Assembly: GCF_030682035.1 (NCBI RefSeq)
Contig: NZ_JAUXQZ010000025.1
Span: 310,001-374,000 of the forward strand
Direction: 5' to 3'
From: Brevundimonas sp.
GTDB lineage: Bacteria > Pseudomonadota > Alphaproteobacteria > Caulobacterales > Caulobacteraceae
Length of the DNA: 64,000 nucleotides
In this document: positions 1-11,375 of the stretch, piece after piece
Layout of the letters: every line of letters starts with the position of its first letter
Numbering within the stretch: position 1 is the first letter of the stretch
Program-made: the position numbers and the translations under genes
The notes under the pieces: model-generated
Databases searched by the model: none
What the model was told of the DNA's origin: nothing
Seen by the model: only the letters and a program-made list of their open reading frames with translations

Positions 1-2
1 AA

Positions 3-286
3 ATCGCGGGCCGAGTCTCCTATGTGCCGTTCCTTGGAATATCGCCTCAAAGATACAGAGACATCTTCCAGAAGAAAAAACGTAAGGGCCCGGACGGTAA
101 AGCTAACGCGTGGTACGAGGGCCGCCCTCAACCACTAATCAACGCAGCAGCACCATCCTACTTCGACGTAGAGGCTCTCGCGATCAGCAACACCCTTCTG
201 GGCACTCTGCAGGACACGCAGGCTGATCCCGCGGGAGACGTGGAGCCCGATATGGTCGAGCATCCCGCGGCGGGAGGCACCCCAGC

Positions 287-290
<4 letters not shown>
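3..290 (+). CDS. C-terminal fragment of a probable anti-phage dCTP deaminase-like protein (5' end outside window)
   Basis: The reading frame is already open at the window edge, so only the last 95 residues are visible. They contain the run [15 protein letters not shown] followed by a Lys-rich stretch, a WYEG segment and PSYFDVE. From memory, this pattern (PF-[VL]-G-[VI]-x-P-x-R-[FY]-x-[DE]-[LI]-F, then W, then SY-x-x-E) closes the deaminase domain of AvcD/dCTP-deaminase defence proteins, which deplete dC nucleotides on phage infection. The catalytic His/Cys zinc motif would lie upstream and cannot be seen. The DNA is clearly poorer in G+C and uses more A/T-ending codons than clpB next door, which suggests acquired DNA. 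It is convergent with clpB, and the two ends overlap by 4 bp. Family assignment is inference from a short segment. Confidence 0.5.
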
Positions 291-2875
<2,585 letters not shown>

Positions 2876-3063
2876 CTTTGTTGGCCTATCGCTCGGCGCG
2901 CGGCGCCTCGCTGCTTGAGGCCGTCGGGCGCGCCCTCACATGCAAGCTGCGCGCCGTCCGGCTGGCGATCAGGTGGGTGTGGCGGCGCGGGCACACAAGA
3001 GGCGGCTGGCGGGGCGGACGGGGCCGCGCTAGCGTCCACCCAGTTCAGTCCGGGAGCCGCTTC

Positions 3064-4677
3064 ATGTCTATCCGCCTTACACGCCGCGCGGCGCTGGTTT
3101 CGTCCGTCGCCGGAGCGGCCGCCCTGCCGTCCAGCGGCTGGGCGCAGACTGCGGCCAACGACGCGGTCTCGCTGGCGGATCAGGTCGACATCTATGTGAA
3201 GCGCGTCATGGCCGGGTTCCCGGACCAGCCGGCCGTGTCGATCGCGGTCGTGAAGGACGGGCAGCCGGTGCTGACGCGCGGATACGGCGTGAGGGCCATC
3301 GGCGGGGCGGCGGTGGACGAGCACACCCTGTTCGCCATCGCCTCCAACACCAAGGCGGTGACCTGCGCGGCCCTGGCCATCCTGATCGACGAGGGCAAGG
3401 TGAAGTGGGACGAGCCGGTGCGGACGTATCTGCCGGGGTTCAGCCTGTCCAGGCCCGAGCTCAACGACATGGTGACGGTGCGCGATCTGGTCAGTCACCG
3501 GATCGGCTTCGGCCTCGGTGCCGGGGACTTGCTGTTCTGGCCCAACAGCGACCGGACGCGGGCGGAGATCATGGCCGCCGTGCCGCATGTGCCGATCGAG
3601 GACAGCTTCCGCACCACCTACCACTACTGCAACCTGATGTTCGTGGTGGCGGGCGAGGTGGTCGCCGCGGCCGCGGGGATGGCGTGGGAGGATTTCGTTC
3701 AGACACGGATTCTGGACCGGCTGGGCATGACCGGGACCCTGCCGCTGATGACCGCCGCCGACCCGGCGAAATCAGCCCTGCCGCACGGCCGGGTGGGGCC
3801 GCCGCTGCGCTATCAGGGCGAGATGCAGACCATCGGCCAGTCGATCCAGGAGGTCTGGAACTGGTCCTCGGCGGGGGCGGCGGGCGGCTTTGTCACCACG
3901 CCCGTCGACTGGGCCAAATGGATCGCGGTGCAGCTGGCGCGCGGCGCCCTGCCGGACGGGACGCGGCTGTATTCGGAAGCGCGGGCCAATGAGATGTGGC
4001 GGCCCAACATCATCATCTCCAACTCGGCCGGGCCGACAGAGACCCTGCCGGGGCGAGCCATCGCCTCGACCTATGCGACGGGCTGGCAGGTGCAGGACTA
4101 TCGCGGCGAGCGGATGATCACCCACGGGGGCGGGGCGCCCGGCTATGTTTCGGGGACGGTGCTGATCCCGGGACGCGACGCCGGCTTTTCCTATTTCACC
4201 AACGCCGAGGAGAGCTTCCTGACGCGGGCGCTGCGCAGTGGCATCACTGACATCGTGATGGACAAGACCGGCTTCGACTGGATCGCGGACGGTCAGCGGC
4301 TGCAACGCGAGGGCGACGCGGCTTCGGTCGCGGCGGCGGCGGAGATCGACGCGAAACAGGCCGCGGGCGCGCCCCCGTCCCTGCCGCTCGCGGCCTATGC
4401 CGGGACCTGGCACGACCCCTGGTATGGGGACATCACCATCCAGGCCCGGGACCTCCAGCTGTGGTTGAGCTTCAGCCGGACGCCGGCGTTGCAGGGACCG
4501 GTCGAGCCTTATGACGGCGACACCCTGCGGACGCGGTTCACGGACAGGCGGGAAGAGGACCTGTTCATCACCTTCACGCTGGAGAACGGCCGGCCCGTGT
4601 CAGCGACGATGAAGGCGGTCAGTCCGGATGCGGACTTTTCGTACGACTACCACGACCTGCGGCTGACGAAGGTTTGA
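3064..4677 (+). CDS. Serine hydrolase, beta-lactamase/class C family, with C-terminal DUF3471-like domain
   Basis: Exported penicillin-binding-protein-fold hydrolase of 538 residues. The ATG at 3064 is chosen because it opens a twin-arginine-like signal (TRRAALV then a hydrophobic run ending AQTA at about 30); the frame stays open upstream to 2878 but that part looks non-coding. Active-site elements are S94-x-x-K97 (SNTK), Y188-x-N190 (YCN) and H354-G-G. The last roughly 100 residues (from GTWHDPWYGD) look like DUF3471, often found behind this catalytic domain. The substrate is unknown: esterase, D-aminopeptidase or peptidase activities all occur in the family, so no beta-lactamase activity should be assumed. 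It stands alone, divergent from clpB and convergent with the next gene. Confidence 0.85.
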   Translation: MSIRLTRRAALVSSVAGAAALPSSGWAQTAANDAVSLADQVDIYVKRVMAGFPDQPAVSIAVVKDGQPVLTRGYGVRAIGGAAVDEHTLFAIASNTKAVTCAALAILIDEGKVKWDEPVRTYLPGFSLSRPELNDMVTVRDLVSHRIGFGLGAGDLLFWPNSDRTRAEIMAAVPHVPIEDSFRTTYHYCNLMFVVAGEVVAAAAGMAWEDFVQTRILDRLGMTGTLPLMTAADPAKSALPHGRVGPPLRYQGEMQTIGQSIQEVWNWSSAGAAGGFVTTPVDWAKWIAVQLARGALPDGTRLYSEARANEMWRPNIIISNSAGPTETLPGRAIASTYATGWQVQDYRGERMITHGGGAPGYVSGTVLIPGRDAGFSYFTNAEESFLTRALRSGITDIVMDKTGFDWIADGQRLQREGDAASVAAAAEIDAKQAAGAPPSLPLAAYAGTWHDPWYGDITIQARDLQLWLSFSRTPALQGPVEPYDGDTLRTRFTDRREEDLFITFTLENGRPVSATMKAVSPDADFSYDYHDLRLTKV

Positions 4678-4707
4678 GCCGATGATCAGCGGAAGTTCAG
4701 GCTCTTG

Positions 4708-5379
4708 TCATCCCGGAACCAGCTCGATCAGGTCGAGATTGGACTCGGCCTGGGGCCAGGGGATGACCAGCCGCCAGCGGCGTTCGCCGATCCGCTCCAG
4801 CACGGCGATCAGGTCGCGGTCGGGGCGCTGGCCGTAGGAGTTGGCGGGCGGTTCGGCGGCGAGGGACAGTGAGCCCAGCATGACCATCTGACGGTCGTTC
4901 TCGGTGAACAGCAGGCCGCCGGGACGCTGGCTGCCGGTCAGTTTGGAAAATTTCAGGCCGCGGGGCGTCGCCTCGATACGACAGGCGAACCAGTCGTAGA
5001 CGACATAGCCGAGGCCCTCCTCGCCGCCCTGGGAACCCAGTTTGACGGTGCGGCAGCGATAGTCGCCGGGCGGGGGCGCGACAGAGGACCGGGCGGCGCG
5101 GGGCTCGATCAGGTCGCCGAGACCGGTCAGGTCGCCTGAGCCGGGCTGGCGCCGGGCCTGTTGCAGGGCGAGGGACCAGGCGGCGTCGCGGCGGCTGTAA
5201 CGATCACGGTCGGAGGCGGTGACGATGCCCCGCCAGTCGCGCAGGGCGCCCGCCCCTCCGGACCCGCCGGGAGGGGGCGGCGGCGGGGGCGTGGAGGCGC
5301 AGGCGGCGAGGACGAGGCTCGCAAGCACACTCAGGCTTGCGAGACGGCGTCGGACCGAAGACCGCGACAGGCAGGACAT
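4708..5379 (-). CDS. DUF4893 domain lipoprotein
   Basis: Predicted lipoprotein of 223 residues. The start at 5379 is chosen because it places a short signal peptide (Arg-rich n-region, hydrophobic core, lipobox LVLAAC) at the N terminus; an ATG 19 codons earlier would bury it. After the Cys comes a run of seven prolines and a Gly/Ser linker, then a DUF4893-type domain beginning DWRGIVTASDRDR and ending RLVIPWPQAESNLDLIELVP. The function of this family is not known. Its last codons and stop lie inside a 14-base sequence (4704-4717) that recurs at 58267-58280 in an intergenic repeat, so the 3' end may have been shaped by a repeat fragment. Confidence 0.8.
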   Translation of the reverse strand: MSCLSRSSVRRRLASLSVLASLVLAACASTPPPPPPPGGSGGAGALRDWRGIVTASDRDRYSRRDAAWSLALQQARRQPGSGDLTGLGDLIEPRAARSSVAPPPGDYRCRTVKLGSQGGEEGLGYVVYDWFACRIEATPRGLKFSKLTGSQRPGGLLFTENDRQMVMLGSLSLAAEPPANSYGQRPDRDLIAVLERIGERRWRLVIPWPQAESNLDLIELVPG

Positions 5380-5464
5380 GGGCGCTCCGGAACAGATCGG
5401 CGCATTCTTTGGGCCAGCGAAGCGTCGCCGCGTCAAGCGGGCTCGCGCGCAGGCGGCGTCCTGA

Positions 5465-6478
5465 TCAGTCTTCGGCGGCGGGCGCTTCGGCCTTGCGGCG
5501 GGGCGCGCGGCGCTTGGGCGCGGCGGCCTCTTCCGGCGCCTCGGCGGCCTCTGACACGGCGGGGGCCGGGGCGGTCGAACGGGTCAGGAAGCCCGGCAGG
5601 GCGGAACCAATCCCGTCGTCGGTGGCCACGCCGGCGTCGCGGCGGGGTTTGCGTTCGGGTCGTTCGGCGCGCTCAGCGCGCGCGGGACGTGGCGCGCGCT
5701 CGGGGGTTTCGGCGCGGACTTCCGGGGCCTCGTCGGACGGTGCGGGAGGGGCCTCGCCCTCGGCGCGGGGCTCGCCGCCTTCGCGGTCGAAGCGGGCGTT
5801 GCGTTCCAGCTGGCGGCGCTCCCAGCGCTCGCGGCGGGTCTCGCGGCGGCTGCCGTCAGCATTGAAGCCGCCCTCGCCCTCGGGGCGGGGCTCGCGCGGC
5901 TCGCGGTCCTGACGCGGCTGGTCGTCGCGGTCGCGCCATTCGCGGCGCGGCTGCTCGGCCTGACGGTCGTTGGGGCGGTCGTTCGAGCGGTCGACGGGAC
6001 GGTCGTTTGAGCGGTCAGGACCGCGGTCGTTCTGGCGCTCCTCATTCTCGCGCTGGCGGGCCTCGATCTGGGCGATGCGGTCGGCCTCGACCTTTTCAGC
6101 GGCCATAATGGCGGCGGCCTGGGCGCCGGTCTCGTCCTCGAAATCAATATCGAAGCCCTGGCCGGCCAGTTCGCGCTGGGCGATCTCGGACACGGGGCGC
6201 GAGGGCTGAAGGGCGCGCAGGACGCGGAAATAGTGCTCGGCGTGCTGGGTGTAATTCTCGGCCAGGACGCGGTCGCCGGCGGCCGAGGCGTCGCGCGCCA
6301 GCTGCATATAGCGCTCATAGACGGTCTGGGCGTTGCCCCGGACCTTGATGTTCTCGGGCCCTTGGGAGTCCCACGAACGGTTCGGATTGGTGGCGTTGGC
6401 GTTGCTGCTGCCGCCGCTGCCGCCGCCGGGCTTCCTGTTGCGTCCGCGCTGACGCTTCATGCCCTTGAAATCTCTCAT
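5465..6478 (-). CDS. DUF4167 domain protein
   Basis: A 337-residue protein with a conserved N-terminal module (about 7-95): basic MKRQRGRNRKPGG, then NIKVRGNAQTVYERY and ENYTQHAEHYFRVLR. This is the DUF4167 signature of alphaproteobacteria, usually encoded downstream of prmC. The rest is low complexity, rich in Arg, Glu, Asp and Pro, including short RSNDRP repeats (about 170-190), and probably disordered. The basic head and charged tail suggest RNA or ribosome association, but that is inference. The true start may be the internal ATG at 6460 (MKRQRG), which matches the family start better. Here it is separated from prmC by a small low-GC gene on the other strand. Confidence 0.85.
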   Translation of the reverse strand: MRDFKGMKRQRGRNRKPGGGSGGSSNANATNPNRSWDSQGPENIKVRGNAQTVYERYMQLARDASAAGDRVLAENYTQHAEHYFRVLRALQPSRPVSEIAQRELAGQGFDIDFEDETGAQAAAIMAAEKVEADRIAQIEARQRENEERQNDRGPDRSNDRPVDRSNDRPNDRQAEQPRREWRDRDDQPRQDREPREPRPEGEGGFNADGSRRETRRERWERRQLERNARFDREGGEPRAEGEAPPAPSDEAPEVRAETPERAPRPARAERAERPERKPRRDAGVATDDGIGSALPGFLTRSTAPAPAVSEAAEAPEEAAAPKRRAPRRKAEAPAAED

Positions 6479-6804
6479 CGGACGCTACCGTGCTTTGCAT
6501 GAGGGACGGTCCGGGGCGAGAGCCGCGGGCGCTGTCCGTGTGGTCGTTCCGCTTCGTTCCGGGGCCAATCCCCGCTGACGATGTGATCGGAAATACGTCG
6601 CCGCCCCGTGGTCCGCCTGACCGGATGGCCAGACCGTCACTGCCCTGATGCGCGCGTGGATGGGCCAGAAGCGGACCAAGGCGTGCGTTTTGGGTGGGAA
6701 ACAGGCGAAGACTTAGCGCGCTCTGGCGGGGTTTCCAAGGGGAAGTTTGCGCCGCTAAACACGGGTGCTTGCAAATCAGTCCGCCTCGGCGTCGGAATAG
6801 CCCA
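6479..6804. other. Non-coding gap with lower G+C
   Basis: A 326-bp stretch between the DUF4167 gene and the small membrane protein. I see no supported gene, RNA or clear terminator. The half nearest 6805 is less G+C-rich than the surroundings. It must contain the promoters of both flanking genes, which are divergent, but no clear -35/-10 pair stands out. Confidence 0.5.
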
Positions 6805-7086
6805 ATGGGCATCAAACTCCGATCGCGGTCGGCGCTTATTCCGTTAGCGCTCTGGAGCGCCGTCACAGTCTTAGGCGTGGCGCTGGTAGGCGGCGTCAGC
6901 GATCAGCAGGCTCCGGGTTATCCAAACCTCGCCCAAGTCATCTACTATGTCGGAGTTCCAGGCTTACTGGCGAGCGCGGCCCTTCTCACGGCTCTGTTCG
7001 CCGGCAAGAATGGTGGGCGTCTGCTTGCCTTCGTGCTTCTGCTACCGGGGTTGATCCTTTTCTTCGGCTTCACCGGCGGGGTTTAG
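6805..7086 (+). CDS. Small three-helix membrane protein, unknown function
   Basis: A 93-residue hydrophobic protein not recognised as any named family. Predicted membrane segments lie at about 10-29, 45-65 and 72-88, with a basic start (KLRSRS) suggesting the N terminus stays in the cytoplasm. ATG 6805 is preferred because the frame upstream (from 6694) does not read like protein. Codon use is poorer in G/C third positions than in its neighbours, which fits either recent arrival or weak selection. It ends 3 bp before the convergent prmC stop, and it interrupts the usual prmC-DUF4167 pairing. Confidence 0.55.
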   Translation: MGIKLRSRSALIPLALWSAVTVLGVALVGGVSDQQAPGYPNLAQVIYYVGVPGLLASAALLTALFAGKNGGRLLAFVLLLPGLILFFGFTGGV

Positions 7087-7088
7087 AG

Positions 7089-7982
7089 TTACATCTTCGG
7101 GATCGGGTTTGTCCTCGGGTCAGGCCCGTTGGTGACGACGCGGTCGCGGTCGGACAGGTCCTTGACGACGATCACCCTCCCGAAGCCCGCGGCCTCGAAC
7201 AGGGCCTTGACCTGCGGGCCCTGGTCCCAGCCGATCTCGACGGCGAAAACGCCCTCGGGGCGGAGGATTCGGCGGATCTCGGGGGCCAGTTCGCGATAGG
7301 CGACCAGACCGTCGGGGCCGCCGTCGAGCGCCAGCAGGGGGTCGTGGTCGCGGACCTCGGGGTCGAGGCCGGGGATGTCGCTCGAGGGGATGTAGGGCGG
7401 GTTGGAGACGACCAGATCGAAACTGTCATCGCCGAAACCCGCAGCCCATTCGGTGCGCAGGAAGGTCGCGCGGTTGTCGAGTTCGAGGTTGGCGGCGTTC
7501 TCCTTTGCCACGGCAAGCGCCTCGGACGAGATGTCTGTGCCGACGCCGCGCGCCCCGGCCCGCTCGGCAAGGGTCGCCAGCAGGATGGCGCCTGAGCCTG
7601 TGCCCAGGTCGATCATCTCGAACGCCTGATGCGGCGGGAAGGCCAGCATGACCACGTCGAGGATGGCCTCGGTGTCCGGGCGGGGGCTGAGCACGTCGGG
7701 GGTGACGTTCAGCATGATCTTCCAGAAGCCCTTCTTGCCGAGGATGCGCGAGACGGGCTCGCGGCGCAGACGGCGCTCGACATAGGCGTCGAGAACGGCC
7801 TGCTGGTCGGGCGTCACCACGCGATAGGGATCGGCGATGATGTCGGTGCGGCCGGCGCCGGTGGCGACCTCGAGCAGCAGGCGGGCGTCGATCGAAGGGC
7901 TGTCGATGCGGCCGGCCTTGAGCGCGGCGGTCGCGGCTTTCCAGGCGGTGACGAGGGTCGGGGCTGGGCTGGATTCGGTCAT
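7089..7982 (-). CDS. prmC: Peptide chain release factor N5-glutamine methyltransferase PrmC
   Basis: Methylates the Gln of the GGQ motif in release factors RF1 and RF2, using SAM. At 297 residues the length is normal. It has an N-terminal helical domain (about 1-100) and a Rossmann methyltransferase with motif I DLGTGSG and the diagnostic NPPY at 194-197, which binds the substrate glutamine. ATG at 7982 (MTESSPAP) is preferred over an upstream in-frame ATG at 8123, which would run into the divergent membrane protein gene. prfA, its substrate gene, lies 1.3 kb upstream on the same strand but is cut off by an opposite-strand gene, so the two cannot share a simple operon here. Confidence 0.95.
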   Translation of the reverse strand: MTESSPAPTLVTAWKAATAALKAGRIDSPSIDARLLLEVATGAGRTDIIADPYRVVTPDQQAVLDAYVERRLRREPVSRILGKKGFWKIMLNVTPDVLSPRPDTEAILDVVMLAFPPHQAFEMIDLGTGSGAILLATLAERAGARGVGTDISSEALAVAKENAANLELDNRATFLRTEWAAGFGDDSFDLVVSNPPYIPSSDIPGLDPEVRDHDPLLALDGGPDGLVAYRELAPEIRRILRPEGVFAVEIGWDQGPQVKALFEAAGFGRVIVVKDLSDRDRVVTNGPDPRTNPIPKM

Positions 7983-8019
7983 CCGCTGGCATTGGCGCGG
8001 CTTTGCGGGGATATCAAGC

Positions 8020-9285
8020 ATGACGGCGCCGGAACGCACCTCGGTACAAGCCGTTGGGGCCGGGATGAAGAAGCAGTCGGGCGACAAGGGCGGGCTCGGG
8101 CCGTGGACCATGATGGGGGCCATCGCCGGCGGGCTGGCGGCCGGGGCCGGGGCCGCGCACCTGATCTATACGCGCGGGCACAGATTCGGGCTGGAGCTGC
8201 GCAAGGAGCGGCCGGAGCCCCTGCCCCCGAAGGCGCCGACGCCGGAAGATTTCGAGGCGAAGGAGCCGGGACGGGGGCGGCTGGCGCAGCGGCCCCGCGA
8301 GATTCCGCACAAGGGCTGGGTCGACATCTTCTGGCGGTTGGGCGTGTCCTATTTCGGCGACCGGATCGGGTTTCTGGCCGGGGGGGTGACCTTCTTCGTC
8401 ATGCTGTCGCTGTTTCCGACACTGGCGGCCTTCGTGACCATCTACGGCCTGTTCGCCGATCCGACCGACGCTTCCGCCCGCGTATCCTTCCTGTATTCGG
8501 TGATGCCGTCGGGGGTGGCGCAATTCCTGTCGGGCGAGATGCAGCGGCTGGCGGAGAACTCGAACACCCAGCTGACCTTCACCCTGGTCTGGACCCTCGC
8601 CCTGTCGCTGTGGACCGCGAACGGGGCGATCAAGGTGCTCTTCTACGGGCTGAACGTCGCCTACCACGAGGTCGAGAAGCGCAACATCGTGCGCTACAAC
8701 CTGATGTGCATGGCCTTCACCATCGGCGGGCTGGCCTCGATCCTGCTGGTGGCGGCGGTCATCGTCGGTGTCCCGCTGGTGCTGGGGGTGTTCGGCTGGG
8801 CGGCGGAGTGGAGCTATCTGGCCCCGTTCCGCTGGCCTGTTCTGCTGGTGGTCTATGGGGCCGCTCTCACGCTGATCTACAGGATGGGACCGTGCCGCCA
8901 GAGGGCCCGATGGCGGTGGCTGACCCCCGGGGCGATCTTCGCGGCGTTGTTGAGCCTGACCCTGTCGCTGATCTTCAGCTGGTATCTGCAGACCTTCGTG
9001 CGCACGGCGTCCTACGGCCCGCTGGCGGCGATGATGGGCTTCCTGCTGTGGACCTGGCTGAGCGTGCAGATCATCCTGATGGGCGCCGAGTTGAATGCCG
9101 AGATCGAGCACCAGACGGCGATGGACACGACAACCGGCGACCCGCTGGCGATCGGCCAGCGCGGCGCGGTGGTAGCCGATACGGTGGGGCCGAAGCGCGG
9201 CTCGCCGGCGGCGCTGGCGTTCACGCTGAAGCACGCCGAGGCGCTATCGGACCGGCTGTTGAAACGGCGGATCAGGAAGGGCTGA
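8020..9285 (+). CDS. YihY/BrkB family inner-membrane protein
   Basis: A 421-residue polytopic membrane protein. The core (about 95-380) carries about six hydrophobic helices with typical YihY/BrkB landmarks: DRIGFLAGGVTFFVMLSLFP, SLWTANGAIKVLFYGLNVAY, and LLWTWLSVQIILMGAELNAEIE near the end. Once called ribonuclease BN by mistake, the family has no settled function. ATG at 8020 starts 37 bp from the divergent prmC start; a second in-frame ATG at about 8065 is possible. Its stop touches the convergent prfA stop without a spacer. The gene sits between prfA and prmC, which are normally neighbours. Confidence 0.85.
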   Translation: MTAPERTSVQAVGAGMKKQSGDKGGLGPWTMMGAIAGGLAAGAGAAHLIYTRGHRFGLELRKERPEPLPPKAPTPEDFEAKEPGRGRLAQRPREIPHKGWVDIFWRLGVSYFGDRIGFLAGGVTFFVMLSLFPTLAAFVTIYGLFADPTDASARVSFLYSVMPSGVAQFLSGEMQRLAENSNTQLTFTLVWTLALSLWTANGAIKVLFYGLNVAYHEVEKRNIVRYNLMCMAFTIGGLASILLVAAVIVGVPLVLGVFGWAAEWSYLAPFRWPVLLVVYGAALTLIYRMGPCRQRARWRWLTPGAIFAALLSLTLSLIFSWYLQTFVRTASYGPLAAMMGFLLWTWLSVQIILMGAELNAEIEHQTAMDTTTGDPLAIGQRGAVVADTVGPKRGSPAALAFTLKHAEALSDRLLKRRIRKG

Positions 9286-10353
9286 TCAGCTGAACTCCGC
9301 CTCAAGGTCCGCCAGGCGCGCGGCCTGATCCTCGGCGATCAGGGCGTTGAGCAGGGGGTCGATGTCGCCCTCGAGGATCTGCGGCAGGCTGTGCAGGGTC
9401 AGGCCGATGCGGTGGTCTGTGACCCGGCCCTGCGGGAAGTTGTAGGTGCGGATGCGTTCCGAGCGGTCGCCTGATCCGACCTGGGATTTGCGCGAGTCGG
9501 AGCGGGCGTCGTCCTTCATCTGGCGCTGCATGTCATAGAGGCGGACGCGCAGGTTCTTCATCGCCTTGTCGCGGTTGACGTGCTGCGACTTCTCCGAGGA
9601 CGTCACCACAATCCCGGAAGGGAAGTGGGTGATGCGGACGGCGGAATCGGTCTTGTTGACGTGCTGGCCGCCCGAGCCGGAGGCGCGGAAGGTGTCGATG
9701 CGGATATCCTTGTCCTGAATGTCGATCTCGACATCCTCGACCTCGGGCAGGACGGCGACGGTGGCCGCCGAGGTGTGGATGCGGCCCTGCGCCTCGGTCG
9801 AGGGCACGCGCTGCACCCTGTGGACGCCGCTTTCGAACTTCAGCCGGCCGAACACGCCATCGCCGGTGACGGTGGCGATGATTTCCTTGTAGCCGCCGGC
9901 GTCGCCCTCGGTGGCCGAGTCCAGCTCGACCCGCCAGCCGCGCGTGGAGGCGTAGCGGGAGTACATGCGGAACAGGTCGCCGGCGAACAGGGCGGCCTCG
10001 TCGCCGCCGGTGCCGGCGCGGACTTCCAGCACGGCTGAGGCGTTCTCGTCGGCGTCGCGCGGGGCCAGCAACAGGGCGACGTCCCGCTCCATATCGGGCA
10101 GGCGATCCTTCAGCGTCCGAAGCTCGTCCACCGCCATCTCGGCCATCTCGGGGTCGGCGGCCATGACCTCCAGATCGGCCATCTCGGCCCGCATCTTCGC
10201 CAGCGCCATGACGGCGTCGGCGACGGGTTTCATCTCGGCATGCTCCTTCGAGAGCCGGACAATCTCCTGGCCGTCGCTGGCCGCGCCCATGCGCGCCTCC
10301 ACCTGGTGGAAGCGGTCGAGCACCTGATCGAGCCGGGCCTGGGGCAGTCGCAA
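9286..10353 (-). CDS. prfA: Peptide chain release factor 1 (RF1)
   Basis: Recognises UAA and UAG stop codons and triggers peptide release. The 355-residue length is normal. It has an N-terminal helical domain (1-100), the codon-recognition region in domain 2, and the catalytic GGQ at 228-230 within [19 protein letters not shown]1 rather than RF2 is indicated by continuous coding without a frameshift site and by the RF1-type C terminus. The Gln of GGQ is the target of PrmC, encoded nearby. No gene follows it in the same direction until prmC, 1.3 kb on. Confidence 0.96.
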   Translation of the reverse strand: MRLPQARLDQVLDRFHQVEARMGAASDGQEIVRLSKEHAEMKPVADAVMALAKMRAEMADLEVMAADPEMAEMAVDELRTLKDRLPDMERDVALLLAPRDADENASAVLEVRAGTGGDEAALFAGDLFRMYSRYASTRGWRVELDSATEGDAGGYKEIIATVTGDGVFGRLKFESGVHRVQRVPSTEAQGRIHTSAATVAVLPEVEDVEIDIQDKDIRIDTFRASGSGGQHVNKTDSAVRITHFPSGIVVTSSEKSQHVNRDKAMKNLRVRLYDMQRQMKDDARSDSRKSQVGSGDRSERIRTYNFPQGRVTDHRIGLTLHSLPQILEGDIDPLLNALIAEDQAARLADLEAEFS

Positions 10354-10471
10354 GGGGAAAGCGCCTCTTCAAACGGGAGGCGGTGTTTACTCCGCCGGAC
10401 CCGGGCCTGTCGATGCGGCGCGGCGATGGCGTGATCGTGACCGGGCGTCACAACGACGTCAGGGTAGGTTC

Positions 10472-10488
10472 GCCGGAACGGTTCCGGC
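10472..10488. promoter_or_regulatory. 17-bp perfect palindrome upstream of the TauE/SafE gene
   Basis: Two 8-base arms (GCCGGAAC / GTTCCGGC) flank a single G in the prfA-tauE intergenic region, about 100 bp before the permease start. It could be an operator for a dimeric regulator, but no regulator gene adjoins it and no promoter is recognised. GC-rich palindromes also arise by chance. Confidence 0.3.
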
Positions 10489-10587
10489 CCTGGCTGAGCC
10501 GTAGGGCTGTGACGGTGCGGAGGACCGCAACCAACGGCGCGGCGGCGCTTTGCGTCCGGCGAGCCACGCTGTTTCAGATTGGACTGA

Positions 10588-11364
10588 ATGGAAACCTTCC
10601 TGCTGTTTTTCGTGGTCGGCGCCCTGGCCCAGGCGGTCGATGGGGCGCTGGGCATGGCCTATGGGGTGATCGCCAATACGGTGCTGTTGTCCTTCGGCGT
10701 ACCGCCGGCGACCGCCTCGGCCAGCGTCCATGTGGCCAAGATTTTCACGGGCGGGGCCTCGGCGGCGTCGCATGTGATGCACAAGAACATCCTGTGGCCG
10801 CTGTTCTGGCCGCTGGCGGCCGGCGGCGTGGTGGGCGGGATGTTGGGAGCCTATGTGCTGACCGGGGTCGACGGAGACCGGATCAAGCCCTTCATCCTCG
10901 CCTACCTGCTGGCGATCGGCGGCTGGGTGCTGTGGCGCGCCACGCGGCCGATGCGGTCCCGCGAAATGCCGCCGAAGCTCAGCGGGCCGTTGGGCCTGGT
11001 CGGCGGCTTCCTTGACGCGATCGGAGGCGGCGGCTGGGGGCCGACGGTCACCTCGACCCTGGTCGGAGCGGGCGCGGACCCGCGGCGCGCCATCGGCACG
11101 GTCAACACCGCCGAACTGCTGGTGACCAGCGCCATTTCGGCGGCCTTTCTGGCGGCCTTGTTGAGCGGCCGCTGGGCAGGCGGGGCGCTGGAGGACCACG
11201 GTGCGGCCATCGGCGGTCTGATCGTCGGGGGCCTGATCGCCGCTCCGTTCGCGGGCGCCATCACCAAACGAATCCCCGCCCGGGTGCTGACCTATGCCGT
11301 CGGCATACTGATCGTCTCGCTGGCGGCCTATCAGGCGCTGCAACTGGCGGGGATGGTCCCGTAG
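10588..11364 (+). CDS. Sulfite exporter TauE/SafE family permease
   Basis: A 258-residue membrane protein with about eight hydrophobic segments arranged as two related halves. Family marks are the opening AQAVDGALGMAYGVIANTVLL, SVHVAKIFTGGASAASH in the first half and the second-half repeat GGFLDAIGGGGWGPTVTSTL followed by IGTVNTAELLV. TauE/SafE proteins move sulfite, sulfoacetate or other organic anions across the inner membrane; the substrate cannot be told from sequence. No sulfur genes are adjacent. It starts 234 bp after the divergent prfA start and ends 11 bp before the convergent GST gene. Confidence 0.87.
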   Translation: METFLLFFVVGALAQAVDGALGMAYGVIANTVLLSFGVPPATASASVHVAKIFTGGASAASHVMHKNILWPLFWPLAAGGVVGGMLGAYVLTGVDGDRIKPFILAYLLAIGGWVLWRATRPMRSREMPPKLSGPLGLVGGFLDAIGGGGWGPTVTSTLVGAGADPRRAIGTVNTAELLVTSAISAAFLAALLSGRWAGGALEDHGAAIGGLIVGGLIAAPFAGAITKRIPARVLTYAVGILIVSLAAYQALQLAGMVP

Positions 11365-11375
11365 TCGGCGGAGGA

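Noticed and set aside
2876-3063. Possible heat-shock promoter before clpB (a CTTG at 2999-2996 on the minus strand)
   Set aside because: The following -10 region does not match the RpoH consensus well enough, and CTTG alone is common.
3064-4677. Reading the serine hydrolase as an antibiotic-resistance beta-lactamase
   Set aside because: The SxxK/YxN/HGG set is shared by many esterases and peptidases, and the DUF3471-like tail is not found in true class C beta-lactamases.
6537-6560. Two close GGAAC motifs on the minus strand before the DUF4167 gene as EcfG promoters
   Set aside because: Neither has CGTT at 16 or 17 bases downstream.
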